Shown here: one piece after another, positions 7,786-15,215 of the stretch
Layout: every line of letters begins with the position of its first letter
Position numbering within the stretch: the first letter of the stretch is position 1
Assembly (NCBI GenBank): GCA_031277015.1
Contig: JAISLZ010000084.1
Coordinates: forward strand, 1-35,091
DNA: 35,091 nt
Origin: Eubacteriales Family XIII. Incertae Sedis bacterium
Lineage (GTDB): Bacteria > Bacillota > Clostridia > Peptostreptococcales > Anaerovoracaceae
Reading direction: 5' to 3'
Position numbers and translations under genes: made by a program
Notes under the pieces: generated by a model
Seen by the model: the letters and a program-made list of their open reading frames with translations, nothing else
Told to the model about the DNA's origin: nothing
The model's database searches: none

Positions 7786-8076
7786 CTATACCTCTACCTC
7801 TTTATTGAGGATTTTTTTCGCGAAATCTATGATGTCGTCGCTGACGGCCGTGTCCAGCACGACGTCATCAACCTGCGAGAGCGCCGCCTTCACCTCGGCG
7901 CGCACGACGTCCTCTATCGTGAACTGCGCTGACGGACAGGCCGAACACGCACCGGTCAGCCTCACGTAGGCCACACCGTCGTCGTATCCCGTCAGCTCTG
8001 CCGCACCGTAATGCCCGGCAAGGATGGGGTTCACTTTTTCTTCGAGTATCTTCCTGATTTCGGCCTCAACGCTCAA
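7786..8076 (-). CDS. NifU-like C-terminal-domain protein (Fe-S scaffold or carrier)
   Basis: 96 residues, the size of stand-alone NifU C-terminal (Nfu) proteins. These hold a [4Fe-4S] cluster between two subunits and hand it to target enzymes. The signature G-A-C-S-A-C-P-S-A-Q-F-T carries the CxxC pair at about residues 44-47, preceded by the YVRLTGAC strand and followed by the helix IEDVVRAEVKAALSQV. It starts at a TTG (8076) behind GGAGA. It is the first gene of the 4-hydroxybutyrate operon, so it is well placed to load the dehydratase AbfD. That partner assignment is inference. Confidence 0.88.
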   Translation of the reverse strand: MSVEAEIRKILEEKVNPILAGHYGAAELTGYDDGVAYVRLTGACSACPSAQFTIEDVVRAEVKAALSQVDDVVLDTAVSDDIIDFAKKILNKEVEV

Positions 8077-8146
8077 ACTTATCTCCGTTCATCCATACGC
8101 CCCGCCACACGCAGCCGCGGCAGAAACCGGGAGAAGCATATAAATA

Positions 8147-8183
8147 AGTATAGCCCGCGCCTCTTGTTTTTGCAAGGCGCGGG
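8147..8183 (-). promoter_or_regulatory. Candidate promoter and GC-rich hairpin before the nifU-like gene
   Basis: Minus strand: TTGCAA (8175-8170), 17-bp spacer, TATACT (8152-8147). Overlapping it is a 9-bp perfect inverted repeat, CCCGCGCCT (8154-8162) with AGGCGCGGG (8175-8183). The hairpin could instead be a weak terminator or attenuator for a start further upstream. The two readings cannot be separated by eye. Confidence 0.4.
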
Positions 8184-8312
8184 CAAACAGTCGGAATTGT
8201 CGCAAAATACAAATCTCCCTAAGCGCTCCATGTTGTCCGGTAAAAAATACCCATAGAAAGCCCTGCGTGGTTGCGTAGCCGGTCAGGTAAATCCTGTAAC
8301 GTCAGAAAATTC

Positions 8313-8390
8313 GGAATATTACGTATATTATATTATCGCATCCGTTTATATTGACTACTCGCGCGAGACGGGAATATAATGCGTATATTA
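8313..8390. repeat. Pair of direct repeats flanking the plus-strand promoter
   Basis: GGAATATTACGTATATTA (8313-8330) and GGAATATAATGCGTATATTA (8371-8390) share GGAATAT and CGTATATTA and differ by a short internal insertion. Start-to-start distance is 58 bp. The second copy contains the -10 box of the plus promoter, so these could be paired binding sites. Confidence 0.55.
8351..8380 (+). promoter_or_regulatory. Promoter of the hydrolase-MFS-SDR operon with an internal palindrome
   Basis: -35 TTGACT (8351-8356), 18-bp spacer, -10 TATAAT (8375-8380). The spacer contains a perfect 10-bp palindrome, CTCGCGCGAG (8358-8367), an operator position that would block polymerase when occupied. The expected leader to the ATG at 8643 is long, about 255 nt. 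Confidence 0.7.
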
Positions 8391-8404
8391 CAGAATGTAT
8401 TTAG

Positions 8405-8416
8405 TGAATTGATTCA
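8405..8416. promoter_or_regulatory. 12-bp operator-like element, copy 1
   Basis: TGAATTGATTCA, an inverted repeat of TGAAT with a 2-bp centre, about 18 bp downstream of the predicted start of the plus operon. The identical 12-mer lies just downstream of the minus promoter at 23858-23886. A shared repressor site is the simplest reading. Confidence 0.55.
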
Positions 8417-8517
8417 ACGACTCCATTCAAGGAGGATGAACCGGAGTCAGCAAACAGTCGCGTATATGTTGGGAATGCTCCGCTACATGCGGCGCAGAGG
8501 GAAGCGAAATGAATCAA
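8405..8517 (+). ncRNA. Possible structured 5' leader (cis-regulatory RNA), unassigned
   Basis: In the long leader of the plus operon, TTGATTC (8409-8415) can pair with GAATCAA (8511-8517), closing a domain. Inside are a hairpin GACTCC-A-TTCA / TGAA-CC-GGAGTC (8419-8448) that exposes an AGGAGGA loop, and a second stem CCGC-TACAT-GCGG (8480-8492). It does not match a riboswitch class I know. It may be chance folding. Confidence 0.3.
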
Positions 8518-8642
8518 CTCTCACAGCGATCCTATTATTCTTCATAGATTACCCTAGGGTTATTTTTGCGCACTTTTGCGCTGAATAATTATTCGTTATC
8601 AATTCATCGGTAATTTGGCAGTGAGGTAGAGAGGAGGATTTT

Positions 8643-9569
8643 ATGAAACATTGGCGCTATGAAGGGCAGAGGCATATGGAGGTCCGGCGCAACGACCATG
8701 GGAAGGGCAAGCTGTCCACCGTGACGTGTATTGCGACCGACGCGGGGTTCCGTGTCGCGTCCGTCATCATCGAAGGGAAGGAGGAAGTGGTCGTAGTCGA
8801 TACCCAGTGGACCTTGGCGAACGCCCACCGGGTCGTCGCGGAGATTCTTGAGATTGACAAACCCATTAAGGCCATCTTTGTGACCCACGCACACCCGGAC
8901 CATTATTTTGGCACACAGGTTTTCACGGATGCTTTTCCGAACGCGCCGGTCTATGCGTTCGAGGACGACGTGCCGGTCATCGACGAACAGTTCCTGCCTA
9001 AGCTGGGCCACTGGAAGGAAGAGATCGGCGAGCACAACATGGCCGACCGACCGATCAGTTTCACCCCGTACAAAGACGGCGTCCTCGATCTTGACGGCTT
9101 CGAGATCAAGGCTATCCCGCATTGCTGGGGCGACCTCAAATGGAACTCCAAGGTCGTAATCCCGTCCATCAAGACCGTCATCTGCTCGGATATCGTGTTC
9201 AGCGACGCCCACCCGTTCACATGCGAGGTGCCGCCGATGAAGGGCTGGGACGCCTGGATACAGGAGCTCGAGAATATCCGTGCGGAAGGTTTCGATGTCA
9301 TCATACCCGGCCACGCCGCGTTCGGCAGGCGCTTCGACGAATCCGGACTGGATTATACGAAGGAATATCTCGAAGCCACGAAGAAACACTTCGAGGCCGC
9401 GGCCAAAAGCGACAACAAGGAAGCGCGCGTCTATCAGTTCTTCTACAATATGGAGCTCGACTTCTTCGACTCTGAGCTGCGCAAAAGCAACGAGATGAAC
9501 GCGAACGTCCTGCTCGGCGACCGCGAGTGGAACGAACAGTGGAATGAAAACTGGGAGGAAGAAGGCTGA
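8643..9569 (+). CDS. Metallo-beta-lactamase-fold hydrolase
   Basis: 308 residues, start ATG behind AGAGGAGG. Cytosolic, with no signal peptide. The metal site is complete: THAHPDHYFG at 81-90 (H82, H84, D86, H87), H160 (AIPHCWGD), D183 (ICSDIVF) and H224 (IPGHAAFG). This is the binuclear set of the glyoxalase II / lactonase / quinohaem-hydrolase-like branch. There is no partner domain. The C-terminal third, with its helical charged segment (EYLEATKKHFEAAAK) and a Trp/Glu-rich end, is probably a substrate-specific cap. The substrate is not readable from sequence: lactone, ester or thioester hydrolysis are all possible. First gene of a three-gene operon with a transporter and a dehydrogenase, so a role in opening an imported compound is likely. 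Confidence 0.88.
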   Translation: MKHWRYEGQRHMEVRRNDHGKGKLSTVTCIATDAGFRVASVIIEGKEEVVVVDTQWTLANAHRVVAEILEIDKPIKAIFVTHAHPDHYFGTQVFTDAFPNAPVYAFEDDVPVIDEQFLPKLGHWKEEIGEHNMADRPISFTPYKDGVLDLDGFEIKAIPHCWGDLKWNSKVVIPSIKTVICSDIVFSDAHPFTCEVPPMKGWDAWIQELENIRAEGFDVIIPGHAAFGRRFDESGLDYTKEYLEATKKHFEAAAKSDNKEARVYQFFYNMELDFFDSELRKSNEMNANVLLGDREWNEQWNENWEEEG

Positions 9570-9650
9570 CGTCAGTTCTTAATGCCGGCGAGCTGCCGGC
9601 ATCCGATATCATTCATTTTATTTTTATCAGGAAGGGAAAGGAGAAACGCA

Positions 9651-10949
9651 ATGAGCAAAAACAAGGAGCCCTTTGTCAGCGGTACAGGTCAGGTGTTACC
9701 CCATGGGTACGAGTACAAGATGGTCGCCATCGTGGGGCTCGCGATCGGCTTTGTCATGTTCGACAGGATGGCGGTAGCAAATCTGCAATCGTACATGATG
9801 GAAGATTTGGGTATGAACTACACCCAGCTCGGCGTCATCACATCAGTCTTTGCCGCGACGTGGGCATTGTCGGGGCTGTTCGGCAGTTATATCGCCGACA
9901 CGAAGATGAGCCGCAAGAAATTTTTTGGTTTTTTTGTACTGCTATTCTCAGTGTGCTCACTGCTTACGGGTTTTGTGACGGGCTTTATCATGCTAGTTCT
10001 CGTGCGCGCGGTCATGGGAATATTCGAAGGCCCTATGTACCCTGTGGCGCAGTCGTTCGTCATGCCTCAGAGCAGCAAGGAGAGGCGCGGGCTGAACATG
10101 GGACTGGTGCAGGTCACCATCATAGGACTCATTTCCAGCACGCTCGGCCCCATAGTGCAGGTCGCGCTCGCCAAAAGCATAGGATGGCGGTACACGTTTG
10201 CCCTCACGATTATACCCGGCATCATTCTCACCTTATTCATCTTGAAGGTGTTGGTCAATCCCGAGACGGGCGCTAGCGCGGAAGAAATCGCTGCGAAAAA
10301 AGCAGTCAAGGAAAAGGGAGCCCTCGGAAAAGCGCTGAAAAACAGGAACGTCATCATCTCCATCATCGGCACGATGTTCTTGCTCACCTGGTATATAGGC
10401 ATGCTGACATTCCTGCCTGGCTACCTCGTAAGCGTCAAGGGTTTCGATGAGGGACAAATGGCGACGATTATGGCCGGACTCGGGCTCGGTGCGGTGTTAT
10501 TGGGAGGCATGGCGTTGCCGAAAATTTCGGATCAAATAGGAAGGAAGCCCATACTTGTCATTTCATCTATTCTGGGTGCTTTTGCATCCTTTGGAATGCT
10601 TTATGGGCCGGCTAACCAAGGGCTTCTCATCTTTATTGCGTTTGTCGGTTGGGGTGGCACCGGCCTATGCTCGCTTATGCAAGCGGCTGTTCCCGCTGAG
10701 TCATCCGACCCGCGTTACGTATCTACCGTCATTGGTACGAATCAGCTTACAGGCGAGCTGGTAGGCGCGACCCTCGGCGCAACCCTGCTTGGCATACTCG
10801 CTGACGCGCGCGGCCTGGAAGCATCCATCACCGTATGCGGCGTATGCGTGCTTATCAGCGGCGTGCTATCCTTATTCTACAGGGAAACCGCACCCCTTGT
10901 GGTGGCAAGGCGTGCCGCCAAGAAGGCCGCAGCCGAAGGGCAGAGTTAA
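9651..10949 (+). CDS. MFS transporter, probably for a small organic acid
   Basis: Major facilitator with about 12 hydrophobic segments over 432 residues. The ATG at 9651 (MSKNKEPFVSG) has AAAGGAGA 6 nt upstream. The longer frame from 9582 runs into the previous intergenic region and is rejected. Features: FDRMAVANLQSYMMEDLGM in and after TM1, the loop 2-3 region GSYIADTKMSRKK (a variant of GxxxDRxGRR), and SDQIGRKPIL in the loop 8-9 copy. The layout resembles sialate/aromatic-acid/hexuronate symporters, but the substrate is unknown. It lies between the hydrolase and the dehydrogenase and is followed by a terminator-like hairpin. Confidence 0.87.
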   Translation: MSKNKEPFVSGTGQVLPHGYEYKMVAIVGLAIGFVMFDRMAVANLQSYMMEDLGMNYTQLGVITSVFAATWALSGLFGSYIADTKMSRKKFFGFFVLLFSVCSLLTGFVTGFIMLVLVRAVMGIFEGPMYPVAQSFVMPQSSKERRGLNMGLVQVTIIGLISSTLGPIVQVALAKSIGWRYTFALTIIPGIILTLFILKVLVNPETGASAEEIAAKKAVKEKGALGKALKNRNVIISIIGTMFLLTWYIGMLTFLPGYLVSVKGFDEGQMATIMAGLGLGAVLLGGMALPKISDQIGRKPILVISSILGAFASFGMLYGPANQGLLIFIAFVGWGGTGLCSLMQAAVPAESSDPRYVSTVIGTNQLTGELVGATLGATLLGILADARGLEASITVCGVCVLISGVLSLFYRETAPLVVARRAAKKAAAEGQS

Positions 10950-10964
10950 TAACATTTGCCAACT

Positions 10965-11002
10965 GCCGCCTCTCGCGATTCGCTGGGGGCGGCGGATTTT
11001 TT
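10965..11002 (+). terminator. Hairpin with T-run between the MFS and SDR genes
   Basis: GCCGCC (10965-10970) and GGCGGC (10988-10993) with an inner 17-nt loop, followed by GGATTTTTTGG. It looks like an intrinsic terminator inside the operon. It may give partial readthrough, lowering SDR expression, because no clear promoter is seen before the SDR gene. Confidence 0.65.
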
Positions 11003-11032
11003 GGAAGATACAAAACAGAAATGAGGTGAAAA

Positions 11033-11860
11033 ATGAGCGGCAGATTGGAAGGAAAGGTAGCGCTTATAACGGGCGGTGGCGTCGGCATAGGCGCCGCCAT
11101 AGCGAAGGGTTTCATCGCGGAAGGCGCGAAGGTGCTCATCACGGGGCGCCGCAAGGAGAAGCTGGACGAGTTCGCGGCGGCGCAGCCCTCGGGCAGCATC
11201 GCGACCTATAGCGGCGACATCAAGAACGCAGATGAAGCCGAGGCCATGGTGAGCGCAGCCGTAGAGAAATTCGGCAAGCTGAATGTCCTCGTGAACAACG
11301 CAGGCATAGACCCCGCGGGGACCGTCACGGACATACCCATTGAGCAGTGGCTCGACATCATCAACACGAACATCAACGGCACGTTCTACATGACGCGCTT
11401 CGCGATACCGAAGATGCTTGAGGCCGGAGGAGGCTCCATCATCAACCTCGCGTCCCTCGCCGGGGTGCGCGCCATACCGGCGATGCCCGCCTACAGCACG
11501 TCGAAGGCCGGCCTCGTCGGCTTCACGAACGCGGTCGCCCTCGACTACGGCGACCAGAACATAAGGGTGAACATCATCAGCCCCGGAGCTACAGCTACGG
11601 ATATGCTGAAGAACCAGATGAAAGGCCTCGCCGAAGCGCAGGGTACGGACATCTATGGAGCGCTCGGATTGCTCACGCGCTTCAGCCCCATCAAGCGCGC
11701 GGTAGAGCCGGACGAGATCGCGCCGCTAGCGGTATTCCTCGCGAGCGACGAATCCGCGTTCATCACGGGCCAGAACATCTTGATCGATGGCGGCGCGACC
11801 GTAGTGGATCCATGCGGAGCCGCGGTGTCCTCGCTCGGCAAGGCGTGGGGCGAAGAATAA
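11033..11860 (+). CDS. Short-chain dehydrogenase/reductase (SDR, classical)
   Basis: NAD(P)-dependent oxidoreductase of 275 residues. Signatures: TGGGVGIG at 13-20 (cofactor loop), NNAG at 88-91, catalytic S141 (INLASLAG), Y154 and K158 (YSTSK), N114 region NTNING, and the C-terminal ITGQNILIDGGAT. The residues after the first beta strand pair (LITGRRKEKL) include two arginines, which favours NADP(H), though this is only suggestive. The start ATG has GAGGTG upstream. Last gene of the plus operon. It probably oxidises or reduces a hydroxyl on the imported substrate or its hydrolysis product. Confidence 0.9.
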   Translation: MSGRLEGKVALITGGGVGIGAAIAKGFIAEGAKVLITGRRKEKLDEFAAAQPSGSIATYSGDIKNADEAEAMVSAAVEKFGKLNVLVNNAGIDPAGTVTDIPIEQWLDIINTNINGTFYMTRFAIPKMLEAGGGSIINLASLAGVRAIPAMPAYSTSKAGLVGFTNAVALDYGDQNIRVNIISPGATATDMLKNQMKGLAEAQGTDIYGALGLLTRFSPIKRAVEPDEIAPLAVFLASDESAFITGQNILIDGGATVVDPCGAAVSSLGKAWGEE

Positions 11861-11886
11861 TCCCTGATACACCGGGCACACAGCAG

Positions 11887-11910
11887 GAAGCCGCGCTCAC
11901 GCGCGGCTTC
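11887..11910. terminator. Hairpin between convergent SDR and TetR genes
   Basis: Perfect 10-bp inverted repeat GAAGCCGCGC / GCGCGGCTTC with TCAC loop, 26 bp after the SDR stop and 23 bp after the TetR stop on the other strand. No strong T-run on either side, but the position suits a bidirectional terminator. Confidence 0.6.
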
Positions 11911-11933
11911 GGTCGTTATCTCAGATAAGGAGT

Positions 11934-12521
11934 CTACGCCGCGAAGACGGGCTTCAGCATTTCGACGTATTCGTCCAGTTTTTCGTTCAGGGAGTATGAG
12001 CCTTCGTGGAGGCACCAGTCGAGCAGTACGCCCCTTGCAAGCACGAAGTAATATATGCTGATTCTTTCAACGGTGAACTTCTTCGTTATGCTGCCTTCCT
12101 CCTGCCCCTTCCCGACGATATCCCAAAAGAGCGTGTACATATACCTCGACTCATCGACAAACAATGCTGGCTGCGTCCCGATGAGCAGCCTCACGTGATC
12201 GAGCCCTCTCTTGATCTGGTACATCGCATAGTACTCAAAGTATATCTGTATCTTTTCGAACGCATCGCTTCCGTTCAGCAGAGGTGTCACGGTTTCGAGA
12301 TAATAGTTGTCTATCTGAGCGTACAGCTCGACGAGGATGTCCGACTTTGAATTGTAGTAATGGTAAAAAGCCCCGACCGATACTCCCGCTTTCGTACTTA
12401 TGTCCTCAATCGTCACGTTATCATATCCATGGTCGTCTATCAGGGACATGGCGCTATGGAATATCCTGCGCTTTGTCTTCCTCGCTTGAAGTTTTCTACC
12501 TGTAGTATGGTCCTTTTTCAA
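11934..12521 (-). CDS. TetR-family transcriptional regulator
   Basis: 195 residues. The N-terminal helix-turn-helix shows the family pattern: IFHSAMSLIDDHGYDNVTIE, then ISTKAGVSVGAFYHYYNSKSDIL. The C-terminal helical ligand domain (about 70-195) is variable and aromatic-rich (YYFVLARGVLLDWCL), suiting a hydrophobic or organic ligand. The start is a TTG directly after the stop of the upstream gene, with GGAGG 8 nt before it inside that gene, so the two are coupled. It is encoded in the operon with the redox proteins and faces the end of the SDR gene. It is a good candidate for binding the TGAATTGATTCA elements at 8405 and 23834 (inference). Confidence 0.9.
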   Translation of the reverse strand: MKKDHTTGRKLQARKTKRRIFHSAMSLIDDHGYDNVTIEDISTKAGVSVGAFYHYYNSKSDILVELYAQIDNYYLETVTPLLNGSDAFEKIQIYFEYYAMYQIKRGLDHVRLLIGTQPALFVDESRYMYTLFWDIVGKGQEEGSITKKFTVERISIYYFVLARGVLLDWCLHEGSYSLNEKLDEYVEMLKPVFAA

Positions 12522-12734
12522 CTATTTGTCCTCCATTAATTTTTCCACTTCCGCCATCCTGCCTTCGGCCAACGACCTTGGTATGAAGACTTTGCGGCAC
12601 TTTGGGCAACAGAGCGCTTCATGCGAAAATGACATCCCCAGGTAAGTAAACACTATGTTGCGTACCGCAAGATAGCAGCCGCACTTAGCGCACTTCCATT
12701 TGTTCATCTCAATTGCTTGTCCGTCTTCCGACAT
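12522..12734 (-). CDS. Small zinc-ribbon redox protein of the DVU_1557 type
   Basis: About 70 residues. The core MNKWKCAKCGCYL gives one CxxC, and ALCCPKCRKVFI gives the second (CxxC in CPKC). The pattern WxCxKC...V..TYLGMSF...CPKC...IPRSLAEGRMAEVEKLMEDK closely fits the small redox or zinc-ribbon proteins (DVU_1557/CLJU_RS11820 families) that accompany molybdenum aldehyde or xanthine oxidoreductases and the dicluster flavoprotein next door. The start is uncertain: ATG at 12734, ATG at 12707 (MNKWKC, most like the family), or TTG at 12743 overlapping the upstream stop. It is followed immediately by the TetR gene. Confidence 0.8.
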   Translation of the reverse strand: MSEDGQAIEMNKWKCAKCGCYLAVRNIVFTYLGMSFSHEALCCPKCRKVFIPRSLAEGRMAEVEKLMEDK

Positions 12735-12739
12735 ACCGG

Positions 12740-15106
12740 TCAATCCATCTCGAAGCGCATTCTGTGGCTGTATACATTATACACGTCATACGCGCCGCCT
12801 TCATCCACCTCGTATTCGACCCAGTACGTTATATTGCTTTTCGTCAATGATGCCAGCCACCTGCCGGAACCACTGTCCGTGAATTTGTCTCCGCTACTTT
12901 CTGCTGCCATGACGGTGTCCTTGACGTCGTCATCCAGTATCAGCCTGCTGTCCATATGCGTGCGCACGTCATCCGGGATGCGCAGATCGATGTCTTTTTC
13001 CATCATATCCTCCTCACCGTCCACTAGATGTTGTCCTCCAAACTTAGGGACGCCGCACCCACTTTCAGGCGTATCGTATAGCGATGCCAGTTCGCGTTTC
13101 AAGGCCAAAAGCCGGCTACGCTTCTCCTGTAGATGAGGGATAGTCGCGCTATCATTTACATCGTCCTCCGCAGGATATCCATCGCCGAGGACCAGGTCGA
13201 GAATATGCGCGCACTCCTTACCTTTGCGCAGGAAGGCATCCTCGCAGTTCGCGCAGTACACGAGATAGGGCTTCTCCGACAGAGCGGCACGGCGGTCCAG
13301 CACGCTGCCACGGAGTTCGGGGTTGGCTGTGCCCATGTGCCCGCCCCACCCGCAGCATCTGTTCCGTTCGCTGAGCTCATGGACGTCCGCGCCCGTGCGC
13401 CGCGCCAGCAGCCTGACGGCTTCGGCCATGGGCTGATTATCCCGCGCCGCGCATGGGTCGAATACGGCGAAGGCAGAGGCGTCCGCGGCGGTTGGAACCG
13501 TTTCGAACGCCGCCGTACCCTGCGTATGTCTGCCAGGTGCAACAGCCGGTCCGCCGGTCCTCGCAAGTAGTTCATACACCGAGACCCTGCGTATTTCAGG
13601 CAGCAATTTCGCAAAGACCTTCTCGCAGTACGCGCAGGCGAATATGAATGTGGGATTGCCTAAGTCTTCCCAGATGCCGCGCAACTTCGCGGTATGCGTC
13701 TCGCAGATTTTCCGCTCGCCGGCCCAGAACGCGGGCGCACCGCAACAGTCCAGTACTATGCCCGCGCCGTATTCCTCCAGCATGCTCCGCGCAGCCAGGG
13801 TGGCCCGCCCCACGCCATGCCGCCCGGACGAGGCAAGTTTGCAGCCGGGGAAGAATACGTATCCGGATATGCGCCGCCCCGGCGGCGGGGCCGCGTAGGC
13901 GGCCTCGTCCGCGGCGAAGCCCATGTCGCGCAGCCAAAATTCGTGAAAAGCATAGGGATATTTGCCAGAGTCACGGCGTCCCTCGCGCGAGAGCATGAAG
14001 AGTTTCCCCATATCTATCCCTTCCGGGCAGACGGAGGCGCACAGGCCACACATGCTGCACGAGTACGTTTCACGCGACTGCGAACGGCTAGAGAACGGTG
14101 GGTTGGACTTGATGTCCACATATGCCTCCACAGCTATCTTCTGCGGCCATTTGGAGTAGCTCCTGAGCATCTCGCACGCGTCGAGGCAGGCTGTACAGTC
14201 ACAGAGCATGCATCTGCCCGCCTCCGCGAGAGCTTCGTCAGCGGTATAGGCTGAGCCGTCCGCGGGCGAGACGCGCGGCGCGCGTGGCTCCCCGGTGTGG
14301 TCTACATAATGTACCGCGCTCGGTTTCCTCTCCGCACTTTCCCCTTCTATGGCGCCGCCCATCCTGCCCGTCTGGAAGAATACCTCCATCTCGCGCGAAA
14401 TACCCGCTCCGCCGGCTATCGCCTGCATAGTGTCTTCGCCTATGACGCCGCCCCCGATGAATACCGCCGGGCCGCCGGGCTGCCGGGAGGGGCCGCCAAA
14501 ATCATGGCCGCCTTTCCCTGTGGCCACGTATACGGCGTCGTATCCTTCCATATCTCGCAAGCTCTTCACTTCCTCGCCTAGCCGGAAGATGGCTTCTACG
14601 GACGAGAACTGGAGATTGAAATCACCGGCAAAATCCGCCGCTTTTGGGTGATCGGCAAGGGAGCCGCCTATCTTGCCGTTTCGCTCAAATACTGTGACCG
14701 GGTATTTTTTCTGCGCGAGGTTCAGCGCGCAGGACAGGCCTGCCGGTCCTGCGCCTATGACAGCTATCTTTTCCTTTTTCGGGGGTATGCGGTATGATTC
14801 AGGCGCCTTGCTCCGCTCGCTCGCGTAGCGGACGGCGGCAGCCTCAACTCCTCGGACATATACAGGCTCATCGCCGAGCTGCGCCCTCTGGCACTCGCCT
14901 TCGCATGGCGCGGAGCATATCTCACATACGACCTGAGGGAATACGACGGCGTTGCGTAGTATCTTGTAGGCGAGCCCCCATCTGCCGGCGCGCGCCCTTT
15001 CCATGAAATTGCGGATGTCGAGACCGAACGGGCATGCGGACGAACACGACGCGGGCTCGCCGTGGAAACATCTCTCTGTGATACCCGTAAAATCCTCTTG
15101 CTTCAT
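12740..15106 (-). CDS. Pyridine nucleotide-disulfide oxidoreductase / dicluster Fe-S protein with CCG domains
   Basis: 788 residues, a multi-domain electron-transfer protein. In order: an N-terminal dicluster motif (C13, C21, C25; C61, C64, C68, C72) as in GltD and NfnB; an FAD fold with GAGPAG at 118-123; two more cluster motifs (CMLCDCTACLDAC near 300, and CSMCGLCASVCPEG about 50 residues on); two CCG-type halves (FFPGCK...DCCGAP...CAYC and FDPCAA...RCCGWGG...CANC); and a short C-terminal domain ending NVYSHRM. The flavin domain is short, with the NAD half reduced. Proteins of this build sit beside molybdenum hydroxylases, as here, and probably carry electrons from the Mo enzyme to NAD(P) or ferredoxin. 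ATG start at 15106 with no clear ribosome site. Confidence 0.88.
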   Translation of the reverse strand: MKQEDFTGITERCFHGEPASCSSACPFGLDIRNFMERARAGRWGLAYKILRNAVVFPQVVCEICSAPCEGECQRAQLGDEPVYVRGVEAAAVRYASERSKAPESYRIPPKKEKIAVIGAGPAGLSCALNLAQKKYPVTVFERNGKIGGSLADHPKAADFAGDFNLQFSSVEAIFRLGEEVKSLRDMEGYDAVYVATGKGGHDFGGPSRQPGGPAVFIGGGVIGEDTMQAIAGGAGISREMEVFFQTGRMGGAIEGESAERKPSAVHYVDHTGEPRAPRVSPADGSAYTADEALAEAGRCMLCDCTACLDACEMLRSYSKWPQKIAVEAYVDIKSNPPFSSRSQSRETYSCSMCGLCASVCPEGIDMGKLFMLSREGRRDSGKYPYAFHEFWLRDMGFAADEAAYAAPPPGRRISGYVFFPGCKLASSGRHGVGRATLAARSMLEEYGAGIVLDCCGAPAFWAGERKICETHTAKLRGIWEDLGNPTFIFACAYCEKVFAKLLPEIRRVSVYELLARTGGPAVAPGRHTQGTAAFETVPTAADASAFAVFDPCAARDNQPMAEAVRLLARRTGADVHELSERNRCCGWGGHMGTANPELRGSVLDRRAALSEKPYLVYCANCEDAFLRKGKECAHILDLVLGDGYPAEDDVNDSATIPHLQEKRSRLLALKRELASLYDTPESGCGVPKFGGQHLVDGEEDMMEKDIDLRIPDDVRTHMDSRLILDDDVKDTVMAAESSGDKFTDSGSGRWLASLTKSNITYWVEYEVDEGGAYDVYNVYSHRMRFEMD

Positions 15107-15181
15107 AACAACCCGGACACATATCAGGGCGGGACACGGTTTCCCGCGCCCCGCCGCTCTTCAAAACTTCAAGCCGTTACT

Positions 15182-15211
15182 ATTATATTACCATGTCCAT
15201 CGCACAATCAA
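15182..15211 (-). promoter_or_regulatory. Promoter of the dicluster-zinc ribbon-TetR operon
   Basis: Minus strand: -35 TTGATT (15211-15206), 18-bp spacer, perfect -10 TATAAT (15187-15182). It starts directly after the stop of the aldehyde oxidoreductase gene. The leader is about 70 nt and contains a CGGGA/TCCCG hairpin. Confidence 0.65.
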
Positions 15212-15215
15212 ATAT

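Larger units (their letters stand above)
8077..8642. promoter_or_regulatory. Divergent control region between the 4-hydroxybutyrate operon and the plus-strand operon
   Basis: 566 bp without a convincing gene. It holds a GC-rich hairpin overlapping a candidate minus promoter (8147-8183), an AT-rich stretch with direct repeats (8313-8330 and 8371-8390), a strong plus promoter (8351-8380) with a palindrome in its spacer, the 12-bp element shared with the 23.8 kb promoter (8405-8416), a potentially folded leader (8405-8517), and a 12-bp palindrome GAATAATTATTC at 8583-8594 shortly before the ribosome site of the next gene. Several regulatory inputs are likely. Confidence 0.75.

Noticed and set aside
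8379-8588. Small plus-strand open frame (69 codons) in the leader of the hydrolase operon
   Set aside because: Its ATG lies within the -10 box so it would not be on the transcript. The internal ATG at 8436 has the ribosome site with essentially no spacing. The Arg-rich sequence lacks any family feature.
8604-9389. Minus-strand open frame of 261 codons opposite the metallo-beta-lactamase-fold gene
   Set aside because: The plus-strand product has the complete metal-binding motif set. The minus frame looks like a codon-bias shadow.
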